Positions 28,309 to 36,113 of a stretch of 64,000 nt of DNA are shown here, in pieces. The stretch's first letter is position 1. Each line of letters starts with the position of its first letter. The DNA comes from Synechococcus sp. BL107 (GTDB taxonomy: Bacteria > Cyanobacteriota > Cyanobacteriia > PCC-6307 > Cyanobiaceae): NCBI RefSeq assembly GCF_000153805.1, contig NZ_DS022298.1, positions 380,616-444,615 on the forward strand. Direction: 5' to 3'. The translations under genes and the position numbers were made by a program. The notes under the pieces were generated by a model, which was not told the origin of the DNA, did not search any database, and worked only from the letters and a program-made list of their open reading frames with translations.

Positions 28309-30450
28309 TTACTGCCCTGGATGAAGTCCTCGGCTCCACAGGCTTGTGAGTTGAATTTGGGAATTGCATTCGGGTTGATCATCTCCCGGCATGCGTTGCG
28401 TGAAGCTTCCATCAACATGCATATCCCAAGCACCTCGATTGTCTTGGATATAGAGGTCGAGCAAGCGTTCGAGCTTGCGGCGCAAGGCAGGTTCTTCAAT
28501 CGGTGTAATGGCTTCGACGCGCCGATCCAAATTGCGAGTCATCCAATCGGCGCTTCCGATATAAGCCTCAGGCTCATCACCATTGGCAAACCAGAAGATG
28601 CGTGAATGTTCCAAGAACTGGCCCACAATGCTGATCACTTTGATGTTGTCGCTGAGACCTTCGCGCCCTGGAATAAGACTGCACATTCCGCGGATAATGA
28701 GTTCAATTTGAACGCCAACCTGTGATGCTTCGTAGAGCAGTGCGATAATGTCTGGGTCGACAAGTGAATTCATTTTTGCTCGAATAACCCCTTGTCGACC
28801 TGCCTTGGCGTGATCAATTTCACGACGGATCAGAGACTCCATGCCCTTCCGGAGGGTGACTGGGGCAACAAGAAGCCTTCGGAAACTCTGTTGTTTGGAG
28901 AAGCCTGTGAGGTAGTTAAACAGTTCTACTAGATCTTTGCCCAGCTCTGGACGTGTTGATAATAGTCCCAAATCTGTGTAAAGCTTTGATGTTTTTGAGT
29001 TGTAATTACCCGTTCCAATGTGGACGTAGCTCTGGAGCTTTTCCTTTTCTTTGCGAACAACGAGCACGATCTTTGTATGTGTTTTTAGTCCTAAAACTCC
29101 ATAGACAACGTGCACTCCAGATCGTTCTAGATGTCTCGCCCATTGAATATTATTGTCTTCATCAAATCTAGCTTTTAGCTCCACGAGAGCCATGACTTGT
29201 TTGCCATTTTCTGCGGCGCGAATCAGGGCTGCGATGATTGGCGAGTCAGTTGAGGTGCGATACAGGGTCATTTTGATGCCCATCACCTTTGGGTCGTCGG
29301 CCGCTTGGTTGATGAACTCCTCAACTGTTGTTGAGAAGAGGTCGTAGGGGTGATGTAACAGGATGTCCTGTTGACGCATCACGGAAAAAATAGTTTCAAA
29401 TTCTTCGGGTTTAATCGCGCCTTCATCAATCAGGTTCTGCTGAGTTCTTGCAAGGGTGCTTGGTGTTTGTCCAGTGTGAGACTTGCTTTTTAGTTTTGAA
29501 ATTGGCAGACCTGTTAGGCCAAAGAGATCATCAAGCCCTAAAGGACCATCAATTTTGTAGAGATCAGCCTCTTCAACATTGAGCCCCGTCATCAGCATAT
29601 CGATCACATCACCTGGCATTTCATTCGCAACTTCTAAGCGCACAACCTCGCCACCCATGCGACGTTTTCGAAGACCTTGTTCAAGGGCAAGCATTAAATC
29701 GTCTGCTTCTAAATCTCTGAGTTCCAGGTCGGCATCACGGGTGACTCGATAAAAATAATGTCCTTCAATGGTCATGCCAGGAAAGAGCAGTTCGAGATTG
29801 AAGGCGATCGCCTGTTCGACAGGAATTGCCGTGTGGATCGGTTCCGGATTGTCATTGCTGAGTTGCGATGGAATGGCAACAAAGCGTGGGAGATTTTTTT
29901 TCGGAACTTTGATCCTTGCCAGTTGCCGTTGGTCAGTTTCGGGATCTCTCACGACCGCCGCCACGTTCAGACTGAGGTTGCTCACGAAGGGAAACGGATG
30001 GGCGGGATCGACAGCCAGGGGGGTGAGAACGGGAAAGATTGAGGTTTGGAAATAGTCATCAACCCAGGCGCATTGGGGTTGATTGAGTTGCGCGTAATCA
30101 AGTAGTTGAACGTTGTGATCTCTTAATTGCTGCTTCAGTTGGTATCGGTAATGTTCTTGCTGTTGCTTTAAAAGTGGCAATAAATGCTCGCGAATCGTTT
30201 GAAGTTGTTCAAAAGGTGTTTGGCCATCTTCGCTAGGCGTGCTGATCCCAGCTTCTACTTGTGACTTCAGAGATGCAACTCGCACCATGAAGAATTCATC
30301 GAGATTATTGCTAAAAATTGCACTGAATTTGGCTTGGTCTAGTAATGGAGTGCGCTGATCGAGCGCTTGGGCTAAGACCCGCTGGTTAAACGCAATCCAA
30401 CTCAGCTCCCTATTGATGTATTCATCTGGACTGAGGGCAGCTGCACACAT
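28309..30450 (-). CDS. ppk: Polyphosphate kinase 1
   Basis: PPK1 polymerises the ATP gamma-phosphate into polyphosphate, a phosphate and energy store in marine cyanobacteria. The 713-aa product has the N-terminal YINRELSWIAFNQRVL near 11, ILLHHPYDLFSTTVEEFI near 360, KTHTKIVLVVRKEKEKL then YVHIGTGNYNSKTSKLY near 460-485 (phospho-histidine region), and the second catalytic half with LIIRGMCSLIPG and YIGSADWMTRNLDRRVE. The start ATG and length agree with the family. The 188-base 5' spacer before the sigma-factor ATG is AT-rich and shows no feature I can name. Confidence 0.97.
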   Translation of the reverse strand: MCAAALSPDEYINRELSWIAFNQRVLAQALDQRTPLLDQAKFSAIFSNNLDEFFMVRVASLKSQVEAGISTPSEDGQTPFEQLQTIREHLLPLLKQQQEHYRYQLKQQLRDHNVQLLDYAQLNQPQCAWVDDYFQTSIFPVLTPLAVDPAHPFPFVSNLSLNVAAVVRDPETDQRQLARIKVPKKNLPRFVAIPSQLSNDNPEPIHTAIPVEQAIAFNLELLFPGMTIEGHYFYRVTRDADLELRDLEADDLMLALEQGLRKRRMGGEVVRLEVANEMPGDVIDMLMTGLNVEEADLYKIDGPLGLDDLFGLTGLPISKLKSKSHTGQTPSTLARTQQNLIDEGAIKPEEFETIFSVMRQQDILLHHPYDLFSTTVEEFINQAADDPKVMGIKMTLYRTSTDSPIIAALIRAAENGKQVMALVELKARFDEDNNIQWARHLERSGVHVVYGVLGLKTHTKIVLVVRKEKEKLQSYVHIGTGNYNSKTSKLYTDLGLLSTRPELGKDLVELFNYLTGFSKQQSFRRLLVAPVTLRKGMESLIRREIDHAKAGRQGVIRAKMNSLVDPDIIALLYEASQVGVQIELIIRGMCSLIPGREGLSDNIKVISIVGQFLEHSRIFWFANGDEPEAYIGSADWMTRNLDRRVEAITPIEEPALRRKLERLLDLYIQDNRGAWDMHVDGSFTQRMPGDDQPECNSQIQLTSLWSRGLHPGQ

Positions 30451-30493
30451 GGGGATGGTTAAGGATCCAATGCTGAGTGTTGAAAGGTAGCAA

Positions 30494-31774
30494 TCAAGTA
30501 CTCAGTTGAAGGTTTTTGGTGAGTGGACTTCTGGAAACTAATGCGATGACGATGACGAGGAGTGTTGCGGCGAGCACGAAGGGGCTGGTCGGTCCAAGAA
30601 GGTCGTAGCTGATTCCTGCAATTGGTGGGCCCAGAAAACTTCCCAAACTTTGCAGTGCTTGCAAGCTGCCGAGTGCAGTTCCTTGTCCTTCATTACTCAG
30701 TCTTCGTGACACTAGGCTTCGTAAACTTGGTGTGACGAGCCCGGTTCCAAGGGCCAAGATCCCGACTGAGCAGAAAATGGCGGGCGCTCGATCGGTTGCC
30801 CCGACGGCTGGAATTAACAGACAACCCGCAATGACGAGGCCTAGTCCGAACAGGGTGAGTTTCCATTCACCAAAGCGCTGAACCAATGGACCGATTAAGC
30901 CTCCCTGGACGACGGTCGCTACAACACCCACAACGAGGAAGGCTGTGGTGGAAAGTTCGGGTCCCCATCCGAACCGTTGCTTGAAATACAGCACCAGAAT
31001 TGCCGTGAAACCGTTGAAGGCAAGGAAGAACAGAAAAAATGCGCCGCACAGCCGGCCAACGCTTGGGTTGATCAGCACCTGACCAATGCGCCGAAATGGA
31101 TTGAGGTCTCGACGTTGTGGCAGATCTTGGCGTTCTTCGACTGGGTGGGTTTCTGGCAGCAAGGTGAGAACCACCAGCAAGTTCAGGCAAGCGAAACCTG
31201 TCGCGACCCAAATGGGTAGTGGAACGGCGATCTGTGCGAGCTGACCTCCGAGGAAGGGTCCCAAAATGAAGCCCAGCCCGAAGGCCACCCCGATGAGGCC
31301 AAAGGTGCGGGCCCGTTGTTCCGGGGAGCTGATATCGGCCAGAACCGCTGAGGCGGTCGCTGCCGTCCCTCCGCTGATGCCGTCGATGACGCGTGCGCTG
31401 AATAACAAGATTAAGGGCCACAAACTCGCTTCTGGCCAAGGCACGCTGAGGGTGATTGCAAACAGACCCAGTCCAACTACAGATCCCGCTACGCAAATGG
31501 CGATTACGGGCCTTCGCCCATAGCGGTCGCTAAGGGCTCCGATGAGTGGAGTGACCAGGAATTGAGACAACGCATAGCTACCGGCTAAGAGCCCGAGCGT
31601 TCGTCCATTCGGCGCGAACTGTGCCAACAGGAAGGGCAGCAGGGGAAAGACGATGCTTTCGCTTAGTCGATCGTTGAGCAGCGTTAAAAATGCGCTCAGC
31701 AGTGTTGGTATGCGGGGACGCTGCAAATCGACCGGTGGCCGGAGGAGACTCACATTCCCACAGGCCGTGTCCAT
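30494..31774 (-). CDS. MFS efflux transporter, TetA-like
   Basis: The 426-aa protein has twelve predicted helices. The motif between TM2 and TM3 is GALSDRYGRRPVIAI, a classical MFS antiporter loop, and the first-half motif GFILGPFLGGQLAQ is typical of drug-proton antiporters such as TetA. The substrate is unknown. The ATG at 31774 overlaps the ATG of the divergent GNAT gene (CATG); a GTG at 31753 would leave more room for a promoter and still precede TM1, so the start is uncertain. Confidence 0.88.
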   Translation of the reverse strand: MDTACGNVSLLRPPVDLQRPRIPTLLSAFLTLLNDRLSESIVFPLLPFLLAQFAPNGRTLGLLAGSYALSQFLVTPLIGALSDRYGRRPVIAICVAGSVVGLGLFAITLSVPWPEASLWPLILLFSARVIDGISGGTAATASAVLADISSPEQRARTFGLIGVAFGLGFILGPFLGGQLAQIAVPLPIWVATGFACLNLLVVLTLLPETHPVEERQDLPQRRDLNPFRRIGQVLINPSVGRLCGAFFLFFLAFNGFTAILVLYFKQRFGWGPELSTTAFLVVGVVATVVQGGLIGPLVQRFGEWKLTLFGLGLVIAGCLLIPAVGATDRAPAIFCSVGILALGTGLVTPSLRSLVSRRLSNEGQGTALGSLQALQSLGSFLGPPIAGISYDLLGPTSPFVLAATLLVIVIALVSRSPLTKNLQLST

Positions 31775-32234
31775 GGCCCTGCGCCGGATCACACCCAACG
31801 ACCAATCTCTCTTGCGCGACATCTATGCCGATGCGATCGAATCGCAGGCTGGGATGCTTTATTCGCAGCAGCAGGTTCAGGCCTGGTCGGCTTTGGCCTG
31901 GTTGCCGGGAGTGCTTGATCGCACCTTTCAGGAGGGATCGGGTTGGATCAGTGGTGCGGGTGCTGCTTTTGCGATCCGTTATCCCGCAACCCGGTTGGCG
32001 CTTTTGTACTGCCGAGGATCAGCAGCACGCCAAGGCCATGCCTCGCAGCTCCTGGTCCAGATTGAGCTAGACGCCATGAGCTGTGGTTTGAATCAGCTCA
32101 CGACCGAGGCGAGTCAGTTCAGCCGTCCTTTGCTTGAACATTTCGGCTGGCGATTGGTTGCACCAGAAACCATTGCGATTGGCGGTGTGGAATTCGAGCG
32201 CTATCGCATGGTCAAGGATTTGCTCCACGCCTGA
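31773..32234 (+). CDS. GNAT-type N-acetyltransferase
   Basis: The 153-aa product begins MALRRITPNDQSLLRDIYAD and shows the acetyl-CoA motif CRGSAARQGHASQLLVQIE near 84-102, followed by LTTEASQFSRPLLEHFGW, which together match the RimI/GNAT fold. Substrate unknown. It starts on an ATG shared in the CATG tetranucleotide with the divergent MFS gene, and its last 34 bases overlap the TrpD-like gene on the other strand. Confidence 0.85.
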   Translation: MALRRITPNDQSLLRDIYADAIESQAGMLYSQQQVQAWSALAWLPGVLDRTFQEGSGWISGAGAAFAIRYPATRLALLYCRGSAARQGHASQLLVQIELDAMSCGLNQLTTEASQFSRPLLEHFGWRLVAPETIAIGGVEFERYRMVKDLLHA

Positions 32235-33271
32235 AGTTGATGCAAGGCCGTGAGAGCTGAGCCGTTTTGGAGCATCTCTTGCGCACGTTCAAGACCAGCC
32301 TCGAGGCTTGCGCTTTGGCCAGCGAACCAAAGATAGACACCAGCATTCCAGCGCAAGGCGTTCAGTAGAGGCCCGCCGTTGTTGAGTGCTGCAAGGGCCT
32401 GTTGCGCCCAGGTTGCGGGATTGGTCCATTCAGGATCTGCTTCATGGCAGCCGTGGTCTCGCGGGTGAAGAATCAGACGTTGTTGCTGGCCGTGATCGAT
32501 TCGTGCGGTGATGCAGGCGCGCCCGATGGGCAGGTCGGTTCCGCCTTCCAAACCTTTCACGGTCACCACCTTGGCTTCTTCGGCAAGGCGGAGTGCTTCC
32601 CATGCCCGACTTTCGGTTGGAGGGTGGACGAAGCCGCTGATCAAGAGGTGTTCACCCTGATGGGGGGTCCAGAGCAGTTCAAGGCTGGCGACGGGGGGGC
32701 GTTTACCCAATTCCTCGCGGTAACTAATCAAGCTTTCGGCGATGGCGAAGTGATCGGGTTGATGCACCAACGCGAAGCCGTTGCTGTCCAGACCCGCCTG
32801 CACGGCGGAGAGAGAGAGTCCACTGAGCTCAACACCTAACTCTCGGAAGAGATCGATGGCGGTCACGCCATATTTGACAGGCATTCGATCCCCTCCTTGC
32901 AGAACCACCGGTTGGCTGCTTGCTAACAGGACAAGAGCGGTGAGGGGATAGATCGGTGCCGTGCGCTTGCGTCCGTCGAAGGGCATGCAGAAGCACACCG
33001 GTGCAATGCTGCCGGTTTTGGAGTGGAGTTTCGGACCAAGGCGTCGGTACGTGTCGAGCATCCCCGTGAGCTCCTGCGGCTCCGGACGACGGATGCGATG
33101 GGCAATCAGAAAAGCGCCGATTTGAGCCGGGGTTGCTTCCTGCTGAAGCATGAGATCGAGAGCTTCTGCCGCTTCTTCTCGACTGAGTCCTTTGCTGGTG
33201 TGTTCTCCGCTGCCAACTTTGCGGAGGTGACTCTTGAACCGCTCTTTGCCGGAGGCTTTGGCGTCAGTCAA
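32201..33271 (-). CDS. Anthranilate phosphoribosyltransferase-family protein, diverged loop
   Basis: The 356-aa protein has the TrpD-like helical N-terminus (GLSREEAAEALDLMLQQEATPAQIGAFLIAHRIR, residues about 28-61) and the nucleoside phosphorylase/PRTase middle domain ending near PVVLQGGDRMPVKYG. True TrpD has a GTGGD phosphate loop; here the corresponding region reads APVCFCMPFDGRKRTAP, so PRPP binding is doubtful. It therefore resembles TrpD2-type or TrpD-paralogue proteins whose role is not amino-acid synthesis. The start ATG at 33271 lies 446 bases from cynS. Confidence 0.85.
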   Translation of the reverse strand: MTDAKASGKERFKSHLRKVGSGEHTSKGLSREEAAEALDLMLQQEATPAQIGAFLIAHRIRRPEPQELTGMLDTYRRLGPKLHSKTGSIAPVCFCMPFDGRKRTAPIYPLTALVLLASSQPVVLQGGDRMPVKYGVTAIDLFRELGVELSGLSLSAVQAGLDSNGFALVHQPDHFAIAESLISYREELGKRPPVASLELLWTPHQGEHLLISGFVHPPTESRAWEALRLAEEAKVVTVKGLEGGTDLPIGRACITARIDHGQQQRLILHPRDHGCHEADPEWTNPATWAQQALAALNNGGPLLNALRWNAGVYLWFAGQSASLEAGLERAQEMLQNGSALTALHQLQAWSKSLTMR

Positions 33272-33717
33272 AGGCTTGATCTCCAGGTCAACAAAGTGTT
33301 CTGCAGCGATGACCTGCCTGGGTGTTGCCGTTGTTACAAATTTAGGTCGGACTTAGGTAACAGTTGACAGTCCTTGGAAGCTTCCATGCTTGGGGTGCTC
33401 TGGATGGTGACGCCCGTCTGCGTAATAAAGACGTTCGAGAACCAAGCTCGTCAACGTTGCATTGTTGGTTTGCTGGCTGCCCAGTAAGGAAGAAAGCGAC
33501 CGTAGTAGTTGGCTCATGTTCTGTTTTCAATCGATATCTATATTTTCCATTAGAACGGTGTGCCCATGTTGTGATTAAAGCTGCAAAAAGCATCTCTGTT
33601 TTTGTAGCGGAGGCTGCATATCTTCACTCCAAAGGACGCAACAGTTACTTCACTGCTCGGACGTTCCTTGAGAGGAATGCAATTTTTAAAGCAGTTTGAT
33701 TTCCTTTTGTATTTTCC
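33272..33717. other. 446-base intergenic region between TrpD-like and cynS
   Basis: No convincing gene is present. A 111-codon frame on the plus strand (33364-33699) has unbiased, non-domain-like composition and is probably chance. No perfect GTA-N8-TAC box was found. The segment holds the promoters of both flanking divergent genes and a short palindrome (GGAAGCTTCC). Sequence near cynS is AT-rich. Confidence 0.6.
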
Positions 33718-34158
33718 ATGACTGTTTCCGTAACTGAATCATTGATGGTGGCCAAAAAAGCCAAGGGTCTCAGTTTTGCTGACCTTGAGTCTGCGATGGG
33801 GCTGGATGAAGTTTGGATTGCTTCTTTGTTTTATGGCCAGGCCACAGCATCGAAGGAAGAAGCGGAGAAGTTAGCTGGTTTATTGTCTCTTGATTCCGCT
33901 ACAACGGCAGCGTTGCAGGAGTTTCCAGTGAAGGGCAGCTTGGATCCCGTTATCCCAACTGATCCCTTGATTTATCGCTTTTATGAGATCATGCAAGTTT
34001 ATGGAATGCCCCTTAAAGATGTAATTCAAGAGCATTTTGGTGATGGCATTATGAGTGCAATCGACTTTACGCTTGATGTTGATAAAGTGGAAGATTCAAA
34101 AGGTGACCGTGTAAAAATTACGATGTGTGGAAAATTTCTTCCCTACAAAAAGTGGTGA
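33718..34158 (+). CDS. cynS: Cyanate hydratase (cyanase)
   Basis: CynS decomposes cyanate with bicarbonate to ammonia and CO2, allowing growth on cyanate as nitrogen source. The 146-aa product has a helical N-terminal domain ([19 protein letters not shown]) and the catalytic C-terminal domain with [19 protein letters not shown] and [17 protein letters not shown], containing the Arg, Glu and Ser active-site residues of the decamer. The ATG at 33718 gives standard length. A strong terminator follows. No cyanate transporter genes lie next to it here. It looks more AT-rich than the TrpD-like gene beside it. Confidence 0.97.
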   Translation: MTVSVTESLMVAKKAKGLSFADLESAMGLDEVWIASLFYGQATASKEEAEKLAGLLSLDSATTAALQEFPVKGSLDPVIPTDPLIYRFYEIMQVYGMPLKDVIQEHFGDGIMSAIDFTLDVDKVEDSKGDRVKITMCGKFLPYKKW

Positions 34159-34195
34159 GCTGTCTAGGTTAATAGCTATCAAAAATATTTCCCAG

Positions 34196-34221
34196 AGCCT
34201 GGTATTTGCCAGGCTTTTTTT
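34196..34221 (+). terminator. Intrinsic terminator of cynS
   Basis: AGCCTGG (34196-34202) and CCAGGCT (34209-34215) form a perfect 7-bp stem with a 6-base loop followed by seven T residues. It is 37 bases after the cynS stop and ends three bases before the stop of the convergent helical-repeat gene. Confidence 0.9.
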
Positions 34222-34223
34222 GC

Positions 34224-34952
34224 TTAGTTTCGGAATTGTTGAGCGAGCTGTTGGCTGGCCATTTTTCGACGTTTTTCATTAGTCAGCGATTGGCTTATTT
34301 CAAGCAAGCAACGTTGACTGGTTGATGTTCCAATGCAGCCCAGAGCACGTATTGCAGCATCGGAAATGGAGTCAGAACCAGTTTCTGATAACTCAGATAA
34401 TCGTTCAGAAATCGCAGCACCATCGCGCCGTTGAAGTAAACGAATCGCAGCAACCACTACGGCATCGCGAAAGTCTTGAAGGGCTGGTTCGCAGAGGTTG
34501 AGAAGGTTCTGATCGTTCAAGGTGTAGGCACGAAAAACTAGCAATTGCAGTCCTGCTAGCCGTTGTTGTTGTGCTGGATGCTTGAGGCAGTCCATCACGA
34601 TGTGCTGTGGAACATCGGCACCCCAGCACGACAGTGCTTGTACAAGGGTTAGCTGAAGATTGTCATCGTGCTGCTCACCGCTATGGAGTTGTTGAACTAG
34701 CCAATCGCGAGATTCAGGTTGGTGGCTGAGACCAGCAGCCATGACTAAATCTGGCTCTAAGCCATGCTCTTGCAATAGAAACTGGATGATTGGCCAGCCT
34801 CGTTCAGCGAGCATTCCTAGTTTTTCGCAGATCGCTCGACGCAGATCAATAGAAAGGCTGGGGGAGTAGTTCTCCCCCAGCCAGGAAGGCTCTAAAGGAG
34901 CCTGTCTTGATTGCGCGAGCCGCTCCCAAAGAACGGACTCGTCACTATGCAT
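34224..34952 (-). CDS. Helical-repeat (HEAT-like) protein in the nitrite cluster
   Basis: The 242-aa soluble protein is mostly amphipathic helices with recurring LxxLLxxR-like spacing; segments such as RDAVVVAAIRLLQRRDGAAISERL and ISDAAIRALGCIGTSTSQRCLLEI look like HEAT-type repeats. No catalytic motif is seen. It starts 6 bases after the nitrite transporter stop, so it belongs to the same transcript as focA and possibly nirA. Helical-repeat proteins often act as scaffolds or assembly factors; a role in nitrite-transporter or reductase assembly is only inferred from context. Confidence 0.75.
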   Translation of the reverse strand: MHSDESVLWERLAQSRQAPLEPSWLGENYSPSLSIDLRRAICEKLGMLAERGWPIIQFLLQEHGLEPDLVMAAGLSHQPESRDWLVQQLHSGEQHDDNLQLTLVQALSCWGADVPQHIVMDCLKHPAQQQRLAGLQLLVFRAYTLNDQNLLNLCEPALQDFRDAVVVAAIRLLQRRDGAAISERLSELSETGSDSISDAAIRALGCIGTSTSQRCLLEISQSLTNEKRRKMASQQLAQQFRN

Positions 34953-34958
34953 GGTTTG

Positions 34959-35845
34959 TTAGCGGGCACCAAGCTCGGCTGCCAATTCACGTTCCAGTTT
35001 GTCATCGTGCTCGGTGGGGAGCACGTTCTCCATGGTGGTGCGATGGGTGCTGTAGAAGAGCATGCCAATAAACACCATTCCTCCGATGATATTGCCGAGA
35101 GTGACAGGCAGGAAGTTCCAAAATATTACTTTTGTAAAAGGAACTCCAGATCCAAGTATTGGACCAGCCGTATGTAAGAACTGATTTACCACGATGTGCT
35201 CCATGCCCATTGTTTGGAATGCAGTGATCGGTAGCCAACAGGCGAGAAGCTTGCCTGGAACGCTTTTGCTGACCAAAGCCATGGTGACGCCAAGACACAC
35301 CAACCAGTTCGCAACAACGCCACGAAGGAAAGCGAGGAAGAAGCCCATGCTGCCCAGTGCTTCGTACTTTTTCTCAACGTTGATTTGATTGAGAGCAACG
35401 ATTTTTTGAGCAACTAGGTCCCATATTGGTGGCCCAATGTTGTCGGCAGAAGCATCCATTGTTCCGCTGGTCAGGCTGACGGCCATGATCAGCGCAACAA
35501 CTGCGGTACCAATGAAATTACCAATCCACACCCAAGTCCAGTTGCGGAAAGTGGCTCCCCAGGTGCTCTTGCCCGCCCAAGTTGCCATGGGAAGTAGAGC
35601 AAAGTTTCCGGTGACGAGTTCCATGCCAAAGAGCACGATGCTGGCGAAACCGAAGGGGAAGAGTAAGGAGCCAACAAAGGGTAATTTTGTCAGGATTCCA
35701 ACTGTGAGCGCAAGAATCACAGCCAATCCAAGAATGGCGCCGGAGTAAAAGCCACGAATCAGCAAGTTTTAATGCTGACTGTTGCCTTTTTGCCGCCGGC
35801 AGTAATCATGCCGTCGACAAGTTCATTCGGAAGGACGTAATCCAT
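34959..35845 (-). CDS. focA: FocA/NirC-family nitrite transporter, N-terminal frameshift
   Basis: The family forms pentameric channels for formate or nitrite. The frame from 35765 (268 aa) encodes the helical pore: LLIRGFYSGAILGLAVILAL, GMELVTGNFALLPMA, and LVCLGVTMAL, but the only start is TTG and the usual cytosolic N-terminal helix is missing. An ATG at 35845 encodes exactly that part (MDYVLPNELVDGMITAGGKK) in the adjacent frame and hits TGA at 35761-35759. One extra A in the A4 run (35767-35770) would rejoin them as SIKNLLIRGF. Thus this is either a true one-base deletion, a sequence error, or reinitiation at TTG overlapping the TGA. It sits between nirA and a helical-repeat gene. Confidence 0.85.
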
Positions 35846-35884
35846 CAGAGTCGTGGTGAAATCAAATGAGGAAGGTCGGGTTGA

Positions 35885-36019
35885 TTAACCGCTGATGCGG
35901 TTCATAAAGCGTGAAAAAAGATCTGAGTTGCCGCCATCACGAGATACAGCGGTCTTGTCTGCTCCGCTGGAGCTCAGCCAGTTGACGAAACGAGAGAAGA
36001 GATCGTTTTGGGAAGCCAT
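35885..36019 (-). CDS. 44-aa protein with a duplicated DLFSRF motif
   Basis: The frame from ATG 36019 encodes a 44-aa product containing two copies of a short motif: NDLFSRFVNWLSS near residues 4-16 and SDLFSRFMNRISG near 32-44, joined by a Ser/Gly/Asp-rich linker. The repeated amphipathic helix suggests a small binding or bridging peptide. It lies between nirA and the nitrite transporter in the same direction. No Shine-Dalgarno site is clear, and I do not recognise the family. Confidence 0.5.
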   Translation of the reverse strand: MASQNDLFSRFVNWLSSSGADKTAVSRDGGNSDLFSRFMNRISG

Positions 36020-36113
36020 TGTGACGGTGTAAGGGGCGGAAGAATGACGAGTTCTTGTACAGAGCCGTGGCTTCATAAAAAAGCGCCACGATCATTGCCT
36101 TAAGAGTTGGGAC

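Noticed and set aside
33364-33699. 111-codon plus-strand frame upstream of cynS
   Set aside because: Composition is not protein-like, no motif or ribosome site is seen, and it sits where divergent promoters are expected.
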